Below are positions 1 through 7,011 of a stretch of DNA of 11,209 nucleotides, piece after piece (position 1 is the first letter of the stretch; every line of letters starts with the position of its first letter). Origin of the DNA: Bacteroidota bacterium (GTDB lineage: Bacteria; Bacteroidota; Bacteroidia; Bacteroidales; Lentimicrobiaceae); assembly GCA_023428585.1 (NCBI GenBank), contig JAEYXG010000234.1, positions 1-11,209 on the forward strand, in the 5' to 3' direction. A model generated the notes under the pieces. The model did not search any database, was not told where the DNA came from, and was given only the letters and a program-made list of their open reading frames with translations. A program made the position numbers and the translations under genes.

Positions 1-54
1 ATATAAAAGCATTAACAATGATGCATTGGGTTTATTTCATAAATAAAAAATCTC

Positions 55-62
55 TAAATTCG
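55..62 (+). promoter_or_regulatory. Weak candidate -7 element before dprA
   Basis: TAAATTCG matches seven of eight positions of the Bacteroidota -7 consensus TAnnTTTG and lies just ahead of the dprA ATG at 67, which would give a very short leader. No TTG sits at the usual 19-21 base distance; the nearest, at 26-28, is 26 bases away. This is a weak call. Nothing else is recognisable in the first 66 bases. Confidence 0.22.
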
Positions 63-66
63 CCTC

Positions 67-1185
67 ATGTCTGCAAGTGATAATAATCAGCTATTATACC
101 AAATCGCTTTAACATTACTGCCGGGTGTCGGGATAATAAATGCCCGAAAATTGATTGGACTTTCAGGTAGTGCAGAAGCAATATTTAAGGAAAAGAAATC
201 TTCGCTTTCAAAGATTCCACGAATAGTGGATGTTGTGATAGAAGCCGTTACAAATAACAAGGTTTATTTAGCGAGGGCAGAAAAGGAGATTGAATTTATT
301 GAAAAGCATAACATCAAAACATGGTTTTTTACTGATGACAGCTATCCACACCGCCTAAAACAATGCACTGATTGTCCGATATTGTTTTATAGTCTTGGCA
401 ATGCTGATCTTGATTCAAAGCACATAATCAGTGTTGTGGGCACGCGTGAAGCAACTGATTATGGCAAGGAGGTATGCAGAACCTTGATTTATGGTTTGAA
501 GGAGCTTGGAGTTCTAATTGTAAGTGGATTGGCTTATGGTATTGATACAGCAGCACACCGAAGCGCATTGGAAGCAACACTGCCTACAGTAGGCGTATTA
601 GCACATGGACTTGATAGGATATATCCGGCAGTAAACACTGAGTTGGCACAAAAGATGATATTAAACGGTGGGTTGGTGACAGAGTTTATAAGTGGCAATG
701 AACCTGACAGGGAGAACTTCCCTATGAGAAACAGAATAATTGCAGGGCTTTCAGATGCAACTATAGTAATTGAAGCAGGCTCCAAGGGAGGCGCACTTAT
801 TACTGCCGATATAGCCAATTCATATAATAGAGATGTGTTTGCCGTGCCGGGTAGAGTAAGTGACAATTATTCAGTAGGTTGTAATAATCTAATCAAGACA
901 AATAGAGCTGCCTTGGTTCAGAAGCCGGAGGATATTCTTTACATCATGGGTTGGGACAAAGCCCCTGCCCCTAAGGCGCCGGTTCAGCAAAAGTTATTCA
1001 TTCAACTTGAACCTGATCAGGAAACCATTGTCAGCATCCTGCAGGAATATGGTGAATGCAGCATTGACAAATTAAGCATTGAATCACACCTTTCAGCCAC
1101 TAAAGTGGCTGCAGGATTGTTAAACCTTGAGTTTGAAGGCATCATAAAAAGCTTGCCGGGAAAGATGTATAAACTTTGTAACTGA
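67..1185 (+). CDS. dprA: DNA-processing protein DprA (Smf)
   Basis: DprA binds incoming single-stranded DNA in the cytoplasm during natural transformation and loads RecA on it. The 372-residue protein has the expected full layout. A helix-hairpin-helix-like N-terminus covers about 8-60 (LPGVGIINARKL at 18-29). A Rossmann-fold core covers about 85-295, with SVVGTREATDYG (122-133), IVSGLAYGIDTAAHR (151-165), GVLAHGLDRIYP (176-187), the FPMRNRIIAGLSD block (218-230) and GSKGGALITA (238-247). A winged-helix C-terminal domain covers about 312-372. The ATG at 67 gives a normal N-terminus; no Shine-Dalgarno is present, as usual in this phylum. The stop lies 11 bases before the rsgA ATG, so the two are probably cotranscribed. 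DprA is widespread in non-competent bacteria too, so the gene alone does not prove competence. Confidence 0.96.
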   Translation: MSASDNNQLLYQIALTLLPGVGIINARKLIGLSGSAEAIFKEKKSSLSKIPRIVDVVIEAVTNNKVYLARAEKEIEFIEKHNIKTWFFTDDSYPHRLKQCTDCPILFYSLGNADLDSKHIISVVGTREATDYGKEVCRTLIYGLKELGVLIVSGLAYGIDTAAHRSALEATLPTVGVLAHGLDRIYPAVNTELAQKMILNGGLVTEFISGNEPDRENFPMRNRIIAGLSDATIVIEAGSKGGALITADIANSYNRDVFAVPGRVSDNYSVGCNNLIKTNRAALVQKPEDILYIMGWDKAPAPKAPVQQKLFIQLEPDQETIVSILQEYGECSIDKLSIESHLSATKVAAGLLNLEFEGIIKSLPGKMYKLCN

Positions 1186-1196
1186 GCAATTTGCAA

Positions 1197-2138
1197 ATGA
1201 ATATTAACAGAGGTATAGTAGTGCGTTCTACCGGAAGTTCCTGCAATGTGCTTACACAAACAGGTGAAGTATTGGAATGCAGGCTAAAGGGGAATTTCAG
1301 GATCAAGGATATACGCACAACGAATCCTCTGGCTGTGGGCGATAAAGTACAGTATATACTACAACCAGGCGAGCAGGTTGGCCTTATACATCTCATTGAA
1401 CCAAGGTTCAATTACATCATACGCAAAGCTACCAGGCTAAGCAAGCAATCACACATAATTGCAGCCAACATAGATCAGGCAGTGGTTATGGTTACACTAG
1501 CCAGCCCGCGTACTTCAACCGGATTCATAGATCGTTTTCTGGTTACTGCTGAAGCATATCACATTCCGGCAATACTGATATTCAACAAATCAGACCTGAT
1601 TACTGATGCAGAATATATTAAGCTTGGCAAGCTTATCACTCTCTATGAAAGCCTCGGGTATAAATGTTTAAGGACCTCTGCCTTAAAGAGAACAGGATTG
1701 GAAGAGGTAAAACTGCTTTTAAAGGATAAGGTTAGTCTTATTAGTGGTCATTCAGGAGTAGGCAAAACAGCATTGATCAACGCTATAGAACCCGGGATAT
1801 TAAGAAAGGTGGGGGAGATTTCTGATTATCATAAGAAAGGTAAGCATACTACCACATTTGCTGAAATGCTTCCACTTGGTTTTGGCGGTTTTATTATTGA
1901 CACACCGGGTATCAAGGAGTTTGGGCTTGTGAATTTCGACAAGCAGGAGATTGCAGAGCGGTTTCCTGAGATGAGGGAGTTGATGCACCAATGCCTGTTC
2001 AGCGATTGTACACATGTTCATGAACCCGGCTGTGCTGTTAAGGTAGCACTTACAAAGGGATTGATAAGTCAAACCCGCTATTCTAATTATATCAGCATCA
2101 TGAATGATGAATACTTTGACGAGACGGAGTTCGATTGA
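1197..2138 (+). CDS. rsgA: Ribosome small-subunit-dependent GTPase A
   Basis: RsgA (YjeQ/YloQ) is a circularly permuted GTPase that checks late maturation of the 30S subunit and releases RbfA. Numbered from the ATG, the 313-residue protein has an N-terminal OB-fold (about 1-68), then GTPase motifs in permuted order: G4 NKSD (130-133), G5 SAL (161-163), G1 GHSGVGKT (184-191), a switch-I-like GKHTTTF segment (215-221) and G3 DTPG (235-238). The C-terminal zinc knuckle is intact, with Cys266, Cys271, His273 and Cys279. An in-frame TTG at 1191 would add Met-Gln. I prefer the ATG at 1197 because it is a stronger start codon and gives the usual short N-terminus before the first OB strand. It follows dprA by 11 bases and ends 112 bases before dtd. 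Confidence 0.96.
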   Translation: MNINRGIVVRSTGSSCNVLTQTGEVLECRLKGNFRIKDIRTTNPLAVGDKVQYILQPGEQVGLIHLIEPRFNYIIRKATRLSKQSHIIAANIDQAVVMVTLASPRTSTGFIDRFLVTAEAYHIPAILIFNKSDLITDAEYIKLGKLITLYESLGYKCLRTSALKRTGLEEVKLLLKDKVSLISGHSGVGKTALINAIEPGILRKVGEISDYHKKGKHTTTFAEMLPLGFGGFIIDTPGIKEFGLVNFDKQEIAERFPEMRELMHQCLFSDCTHVHEPGCAVKVALTKGLISQTRYSNYISIMNDEYFDETEFD

Positions 2139-2250
2139 CTCTCTCTAATTGCAAATTTGCCGTACCAAAGAAATAGCCAACGGTTGAAATTGTAGAGGAA
2201 AGTTGGTATTCAAACATAAATAGTCATTCACCAGGATTAACACCATAAAA

Positions 2251-2703
2251 TTGAGAGCCTTAATACAGAGAGTAAAGAATGCTTCGGTAAGTACTGAAGA
2301 TGAAATGCCGAGGTCAATTGGTCAAGGCTTGCTGGTGCTTCTTGGCATAGAGATACATGATGAGAAGCAGGATGTTGAATACCTTGCAGGAAAGATAGCC
2401 AAGCTCAGAATTTTTGATGATGCTAAAGGAGTAATGAACCTGTCAGTTGAAGAGATTGAGGGTGATATAATGGTTATCAGTCAGTTCACATTACATGCTT
2501 CAACCAAAAAGGGGAACCGCCCATCATACATCAAAGCAGCCCGACCGGAACAAGCCATCCCTCTTTATGAGTCATTAGTTGAAACCATTCATGACATTAC
2601 AGGATTACGAATTGTTACAGGTTGGTTTGGTGCACACATGCAAGTGGAACTTGCAAATGACGGTCCGGTCACCATACTGATTGACTCAAAAGACAAAGAA
2701 TAG
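2251..2703 (+). CDS. dtd: D-aminoacyl-tRNA deacylase (TTG start)
   Basis: Dtd hydrolyses D-amino acids, and glycine mischarged on tRNA-Ala, from tRNA, which keeps D-residues out of translation. It works as a homodimer in the cytosol. The 150-residue protein is normal in length. It begins with the family signature MRALIQRV and has the active-site SQFTL at 77-81. The second motif, in NDGPVT (136-141), includes the Gly-cisPro pair (138-139) that reaches into the partner's active site. The start is a TTG at 2251. No ATG gives the conserved N-terminus, so the rare start is well supported. The 112-base gap from rsgA contains a perfect 10-base palindrome (2151-2160) but no promoter I can defend. The gene runs into the convergent receptor gene 9 bases later. 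Confidence 0.95.
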   Translation: MRALIQRVKNASVSTEDEMPRSIGQGLLVLLGIEIHDEKQDVEYLAGKIAKLRIFDDAKGVMNLSVEEIEGDIMVISQFTLHASTKKGNRPSYIKAARPEQAIPLYESLVETIHDITGLRIVTGWFGAHMQVELANDGPVTILIDSKDKE

Positions 2704-2712
2704 TTGAAAGAC

Positions 2713-5040
2713 TTAGAACGATAACGTTAAACCAAAACTAGGCATAACAGGCAACTGGTATATCTTTTCGCTTGTCAAACGATTTACATAAAAGATATTA
2801 TCCCTGTCGTAAACATTGGTAACACTCAGGTTTGCCTCCAGTATTCCGTTCTCACCAATTCTGAATCTCTTCATCATGCTTAAGTCAAGACGATGATAGT
2901 AGGGGAGTCTCTCAGCGTTTAATTTACCGTAAACAAGACCAATCTGCCCATTTTCAGTCACATAGTCGGTGTAAACTCCATCTTCAAAAGGTAGTTTTTC
3001 ATAGATTCCCTGGTTTTGGGTAAATGGGAATCCTGATCCGAAGTTCCATCGGGCATTGAATTCCCAATCCAGATCACTGCCGAATCGATAAGATGAAACC
3101 AGATTGACATTATGTCGCCTGTCGTAGTGAGGTACATATTCCTCCATCTCATCAGAGCGGTTAACATAGGCAAGGGAATAAACAGCCCATAGATAGATTT
3201 TCTTTCTGTCGTATTTAAAGGAAACATCAATACCATTGGCATCACCGTCTTCGATAATAAAATCCTTTCTATAATAAGCTTCCACGAAGTTGGGGCTAGT
3301 TTGGTTGGAATACGGGTCAGCATCAATGAATATCTTATTCCTGTTCATATTGGTAAGCTGTGAAAACTTCTTATAGTATCCTTCCAGGTTTATGCTTGTA
3401 TATGGGAATGGGTCAAATTCAAAGCCGACAACCACGTGCTGGGCTTTTTGAAGTTTATGTTTAACATCCTTGCCTTTGTAGGTATCTTGAAGGTTGTCCT
3501 GACCGGAGAGGAAACCATAAAACAGGTTAACAACGTCACGGTCGGAATTGGCGCTTATGAGGTTTTGCGAATAAAGGCCTGCAGCAAGTTTGAATCTCAC
3601 ATGATCAGTGAGGTTGTATTTTGCCGCCAATCGAGGTTCGGGTGAGAAGTTGGATAAGGATGCATAGTACTGAATTCGCATTCCAGGCTCAAACAACAAC
3701 TTGCCCTTGGTCATTTTATATTTCACAAAAGCGGCAATCTCGGTAGTATTTTCTGTTTGATTGTATTTTAAGCCGACAGAATTTGAGTAGTCGAACTCAG
3801 TTTTAAATCCAAGCATTTCAAGTCCATACTTGATTTCATTCTTGCCAAGGAAATATGTAAATCCAAGGCCGAGGTTAAAGCCCCCAATGTCACTTGAACG
3901 AGGAGGGAGAGATCCCTCTTCCATTTTAATACTATAATTTGAATAGGCAACGTTACCCTCCATAAGAACCGGATTATTACCGGGGATTACAACGAAGTTT
4001 GCACCTGCGCCTTTTGAGGTCCATCTATAGGTTGCAAGATTGGTATAATCAACTTTATCACTAAAATTAAAGCCATATACATTGACTTTGGAACCATTGT
4101 TGGCATTTATGGATACTTTGCCATAAACATCCGTATAATTGAAGGGTAATCCTGCGGTATCAATATACTGGTAAAAAAGTTTGGAACTCTCTTTAAGATA
4201 GGAGTTCTTGGCTGTTAAGATAAAGGAGATGCTGCCTTTACCATCATCCTTCTGTTTTACCAGAGGACCTTCGAGCATAAGTTTACCGCCGAAAGTACTT
4301 AAGCCAGCCTTGCCGGCCAGTTTTTTCTTGTTACCATCCCTGGTAGTAAGGTCCATTACGGAAGAAATCCTTCCACCATATTCTGAGTTGAATCCACCGG
4401 TGAAAATATCGGCATTCCTTAAAATGTCGGTATCAAACACTGAAAAGAGACCAATGGAATGAAAGGGGTTATAAATAACCATTCCGTCAAGAATCACTTT
4501 ATTCTGTATAGGTGAACCTCCCCGAATATAAAGCTGGCCACCCTGGTCACCGGTGAAGACAACCCCGGGAAGTACCTGCAGATATTGAGCAAGATCGGGT
4601 TGCCCACCAATTGTTGGAATTCTGCTTATTTGTTTGGGAGTAATTTTTATAACAGAGGTACGGGTATCAGTGCGGGCCTCAGCCTGCTCAGCAGTAATCT
4701 GGACTTCATCCAGATTAAAGGCGGACTTGCTGACATACAGTTTCTTGGTAACAATCTGTCCTTTAGATAATGTAACTTGTTCACGAATAGTATCGTATCC
4801 CATATAAGTTACCATAAGAGTATAGGAACCTGAAGGGATTTTTGAAATAGTAAAATAACCATTTACATCTGTTGCGGCGCCATACGATGTACGGTGAAGG
4901 TAGACGTTAGTGAAGATAACAGGCTCTCCTGTCTCTTTTTCATAAACAAAACCCCTAATAACGCCATCCTGAGCTGATAAAGTTGAAATAGTTGCCAAGA
5001 GAATGATTATGGCTGAGGTTATTCTTTTAATGAAACGCAT
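2713..5040 (-). CDS. TonB-dependent outer-membrane receptor with carboxypeptidase-like regulatory domain
   Basis: This is a ligand-gated outer-membrane transporter driven by TonB-ExbBD. The 775-residue protein starts with a Sec signal peptide (basic MRFIKR, hydrophobic 8-22, probable cleavage after LSAQ at 21-24). A CarboxypepD_reg-like beta-sandwich follows (about 27-105), with the usual GEPVIFTNVYL and DVNGYFTISKIPSGSY blocks. The plug domain (about 120-235) contains YIRGGSPIQNKVILDG (171-186), YNPFHSIGLFSVF (190-202) and GFNSEYGGRISS (216-227). The rest is a beta-barrel ending in Phe, as expected for BAM-dependent insertion. No SusD-like lipoprotein or glycan enzyme lies beside it, so it is an orphan receptor and not part of a polysaccharide utilisation locus. 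The substrate cannot be told from sequence. It is codirectional with the upstream DCC gene but has its own -7 candidate. Confidence 0.93.
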   Translation of the reverse strand: MRFIKRITSAIIILLATISTLSAQDGVIRGFVYEKETGEPVIFTNVYLHRTSYGAATDVNGYFTISKIPSGSYTLMVTYMGYDTIREQVTLSKGQIVTKKLYVSKSAFNLDEVQITAEQAEARTDTRTSVIKITPKQISRIPTIGGQPDLAQYLQVLPGVVFTGDQGGQLYIRGGSPIQNKVILDGMVIYNPFHSIGLFSVFDTDILRNADIFTGGFNSEYGGRISSVMDLTTRDGNKKKLAGKAGLSTFGGKLMLEGPLVKQKDDGKGSISFILTAKNSYLKESSKLFYQYIDTAGLPFNYTDVYGKVSINANNGSKVNVYGFNFSDKVDYTNLATYRWTSKGAGANFVVIPGNNPVLMEGNVAYSNYSIKMEEGSLPPRSSDIGGFNLGLGFTYFLGKNEIKYGLEMLGFKTEFDYSNSVGLKYNQTENTTEIAAFVKYKMTKGKLLFEPGMRIQYYASLSNFSPEPRLAAKYNLTDHVRFKLAAGLYSQNLISANSDRDVVNLFYGFLSGQDNLQDTYKGKDVKHKLQKAQHVVVGFEFDPFPYTSINLEGYYKKFSQLTNMNRNKIFIDADPYSNQTSPNFVEAYYRKDFIIEDGDANGIDVSFKYDRKKIYLWAVYSLAYVNRSDEMEEYVPHYDRRHNVNLVSSYRFGSDLDWEFNARWNFGSGFPFTQNQGIYEKLPFEDGVYTDYVTENGQIGLVYGKLNAERLPYYHRLDLSMMKRFRIGENGILEANLSVTNVYDRDNIFYVNRLTSEKIYQLPVMPSFGLTLSF

Positions 5041-5069
5041 GAGTTATGACTATAATTTTTGAAGAAAGG

Positions 5070-5077
5070 CAAAAGTA
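5070..5077 (-). promoter_or_regulatory. Candidate -7 element of the TonB-dependent receptor gene
   Basis: Read on the minus strand, TACTTTTG is an exact match to the Bacteroidota -7 consensus TAnnTTTG. It lies 29 bases ahead of the start codon, with an AT-rich leader between. The nearest TTG (5094-5096) is only 16 bases upstream, shorter than the usual 19-21, so the -33 assignment is uncertain. The 65-base gap after the DCC gene otherwise shows no terminator hairpin. Confidence 0.5.
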
Positions 5078-5094
5078 AGAAAAATTAGGCTGCC

Positions 5095-5106
5095 AATATC
5101 GATATT
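5095..5106. repeat. 12-bp perfect palindrome upstream of the receptor gene
   Basis: AATATCGATATT is perfectly self-complementary. It overlaps the stop codon of the DCC gene and the TTG that would serve as -33 element for the receptor promoter, which is where a repressor site could sit. A palindrome of this size is expected a few times by chance in 11 kb of AT-rich DNA, so only its position makes it suggestive. Confidence 0.35.
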
Positions 5107-5516
5107 CATGTTAAATATCTACTCTTAATATCTGAAGAAATTACATTACAGGCTGTTTTTTGTCTAAAAATTGAATATCTGTGCCGGGCTATAAATGAAT
5201 ACATTTTCTCTCTCAAAGCAAAAGGGACAAACCGGAAAACACTAAATACTTTCCATGGATAACCAAGCGTTTCAATTATGTTAATGACCGCATCACTCCT
5301 GAGATATTTCTTGCCATCTCTCAGGAACACTACACTGTCATCAGGTAATTGTTCCAATCCTGAAATGTTTTCCATTGCCTTGGATTGGAAGGTAGTAAAA
5401 AATAGCCTTTTTTGTTTATCAATGCTGATCAGCATGCCAACAATGTGATTACACATAATGCAGTAATTGTCGAAAACTACAATTCCTTCTTCCGGTGTTA
5501 GTTTATCAGCAGACAT
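5106..5516 (-). CDS. DCC-family (DUF393) putative thiol-disulfide oxidoreductase
   Basis: DCC-family proteins are small thioredoxin-like proteins of unproven function, named for a conserved Asp followed by a Cys pair near the N-terminus. Here the motif is Asp16-Asn-Tyr-Cys19-Ile-Met-Cys22, following a beta strand (GIVVFD). The usual glycine after the Asp is Asn. Other family marks are the FQSKAME segment (43-49), SVVFLRDGKKYLRSDAVI (61-78) and a C-terminal FIARHRY...FRQKTAC block that matches the family's usual ending. The 136-residue length is typical. There is no signal peptide, so it is probably cytosolic. The ATG at 5516 places the motif at the expected distance from the N-terminus. It lies upstream of the receptor gene and divergent from icd. 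Family assignment is good; a redox role is inferred from the CxxC only. Confidence 0.87.
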   Translation of the reverse strand: MSADKLTPEEGIVVFDNYCIMCNHIVGMLISIDKQKRLFFTTFQSKAMENISGLEQLPDDSVVFLRDGKKYLRSDAVINIIETLGYPWKVFSVFRFVPFALREKMYSFIARHRYSIFRQKTACNVISSDIKSRYLT

Positions 5517-5647
5517 AATATTTAATAAAAGTTAAATGATTTTGAGGTGTAAAAATGTTAAACGACTATTGAAACAGGGGTTTCTGAAGTAAACAATTGC
5601 CTGTAAAGATTGTTATTAGCGGGACAAAGAAAAACGTGTCTGAATAA

Positions 5648-5663
5648 ATGCAAATACTTGCAT
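5648..5663. repeat. Inverted repeat overlapping the icd -33 element
   Basis: ATGCAA-atac-TTGCAT is a perfect 6-base inverted repeat with a 4-base spacer. Its right arm contains the TTG (5658-5660) proposed as the -33 element of the icd-gltA promoter. That position fits an operator for a dimeric repressor, but no regulator gene is in the window and a repeat of this size can arise by chance. Confidence 0.4.
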
Positions 5664-5687
5664 ATTTAAGATTTTTATCTAACTTTA
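5658..5687 (+). promoter_or_regulatory. Bacteroidota-type promoter of icd-gltA
   Basis: TTG at 5658-5660 is followed after 19 bases by TAACTTTA (5680-5687), which matches seven of eight positions of TAnnTTTG. The spacing is what is known for the primary sigma factor of Bacteroides. The -7 box lies 17 bases before the icd ATG, giving a leader of roughly 10 nt with no Shine-Dalgarno. It is the best promoter match in the window. The remainder of the 188-base intergenic region (5517-5704) must also hold the divergent DCC promoter; I found only weak candidates for that, plus a short GAAAC-AGGG-GTTTC repeat at 5571-5584. Confidence 0.6.
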
Positions 5688-5704
5688 GCTCCTAAAATTT
5701 TATA

Positions 5705-6982
5705 ATGGACGAACAGAAAATATTAATTAGAGACGGGAAATTAGTTGTTCCCGAAAATCCGGTAATACCATTTATTGAAGGTGATGGTACAGGTCCTGAT
5801 ATATGGGCGGCCTCTGTAAGGGTAATTGATGCAGCTGTTAAAGAGGCTTATGGTGAAACCAGGAAAATTGCATGGAAAGAGGTGTATGCGGGTGAGAAAT
5901 CATTCAAGCTAACCGGCAAGTGGTTGCCTCAGGAGACACTGGATGCATTCAAGGAATATAAAGTTGGCATAAAAGGACCTCTTACAACTCCGGTAGGTGA
6001 AGGAATAAGATCGCTGAATGTGGCATTGCGTCAGGAATTGGATCTATACGTTTGTCTTCGTCCTGTTAAATATGTACCGGGTGTTCCTAGTCCGGTGAAG
6101 GAACCCGAGAAGGTAGACATGCATATTTTCAGGGAGAACACCGAGGATATATATGCCGGCATTGAATTCATGTCAGGAACAGATGATGCAAATAAGATAA
6201 AGAGCTTCCTCATAAATGATATGAAAGTATCAAATATCAGGTTTCCGGAGAGCAGTTCCATTGGGATCAAGCCCGTTTCGGAAGAAGGGAGTAAACGGCT
6301 GATAAGGGCAGCATTGGAATATACAATTGAGCGTAAGCTACCCTCACTTACACTGGTTCATAAGGGAAACATCATGAAATTTACCGAAGGGGCCTTTAAG
6401 AATTGGGGATATGAAATAGCGGAAAAGGAGTTTGGTGCTAGTGTGTTTACTTGGGCTCAGTATGATCGTATTGCTAAATTGGAAGGGAAAGATGCTGCAG
6501 AAGAGAAGATGAGTCAGGCAGCGAAGTCAGGCAAGGTAATAGTAAAGGATGTAATTGCGGATGCATTTCTCCAACAGATTCTGTTACGCCCTGCTGAATA
6601 TTCAGTCATTGCCACCCTTAATTTGAACGGTGATTATATATCAGATGCACTAGCAGCAATGGTAGGTGGAATAGGTATTGCTCCCGGTGCAAATATCAAT
6701 TACGTAACAGGGTATGCTATTTTTGAAGCCACTCACGGTACAGCTCCCAAATATGCAGGTCTGGATATGGTTAATCCCGGTTCTGTAATTCTGTCAGGTG
6801 CCATGATGCTTGAATATATGGGCTGGAACAAATCGGCTGACCTTATATACCGTGCATTGGAAGCAACAGTCAAAGCAGGTAAGGTGACTTACGATTTCCA
6901 CCGGCAAATGAAAAATGCCGTTAAATTGAAGACATCAGAGTTTGCTGATGAGCTAATCAAATCAATTGCTAATACTGAATAA
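5705..6982 (+). CDS. icd: NADP-dependent isocitrate dehydrogenase
   Basis: Icd oxidatively decarboxylates isocitrate to 2-oxoglutarate and yields NADPH. The 425-residue protein is the homodimeric E. coli-like type. Visible substrate residues are Ser103 in [11 protein letters not shown], Arg109, Arg119, Arg143 ([11 protein letters not shown], 142-152), Tyr150 and Lys220; metal-binding Asp286, Asp310 and Asp314 are present. The cofactor pocket HGTAPKY (344-350) has Lys349 and Tyr350, and VTYDFHR (394-400) has Tyr396 and Arg400. Together these correspond to the E. coli set that selects NADP over NAD. Residues about 246-277 form a slightly longer, divergent surface segment compared with E. coli. 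Ser103 corresponds to the serine that AceK phosphorylates in E. coli; whether that control exists here cannot be seen. gltA follows after 29 bases. Confidence 0.97.
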   Translation: MDEQKILIRDGKLVVPENPVIPFIEGDGTGPDIWAASVRVIDAAVKEAYGETRKIAWKEVYAGEKSFKLTGKWLPQETLDAFKEYKVGIKGPLTTPVGEGIRSLNVALRQELDLYVCLRPVKYVPGVPSPVKEPEKVDMHIFRENTEDIYAGIEFMSGTDDANKIKSFLINDMKVSNIRFPESSSIGIKPVSEEGSKRLIRAALEYTIERKLPSLTLVHKGNIMKFTEGAFKNWGYEIAEKEFGASVFTWAQYDRIAKLEGKDAAEEKMSQAAKSGKVIVKDVIADAFLQQILLRPAEYSVIATLNLNGDYISDALAAMVGGIGIAPGANINYVTGYAIFEATHGTAPKYAGLDMVNPGSVILSGAMMLEYMGWNKSADLIYRALEATVKAGKVTYDFHRQMKNAVKLKTSEFADELIKSIANTE

Positions 6983-7011
6983 TTATTGTAAAACCTTTAT
7001 ATAAAACTAAA

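Noticed and set aside
534..866. A 110-codon open frame on the minus strand within dprA
   Set aside because: It lies opposite the highly conserved Rossmann core of DprA and has no independent support.
67..1185. DprA as a sign of a defence island or mobile element
   Set aside because: Its neighbours rsgA and dtd are housekeeping genes and no nuclease, methylase or integrase is present.
1142..1411. An 89-codon minus-strand frame crossing the dprA-rsgA junction
   Set aside because: It is antisense to two certain genes, with no family resemblance.
2151..2160. GCAAATTTGC palindrome between rsgA and dtd, and the similar GCAATTTGC at 1186-1194, as operator sites related to the icd repeat
   Set aside because: The half-sites look alike, but the spacers differ (2 and 1 bases against 4) and such AT-rich motifs are common by chance; no promoter could be tied to either.
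2958..3326. A 122-codon open frame on the minus strand inside the receptor gene
   Set aside because: It overlaps the receptor in another frame, has no recognisable domain and a composition expected of an out-of-frame translation.
2713..5040. SusC-type receptor of a polysaccharide utilisation locus
   Set aside because: No SusD-like gene, glycoside hydrolase or hybrid regulator is adjacent, and the protein is shorter than typical SusC proteins.
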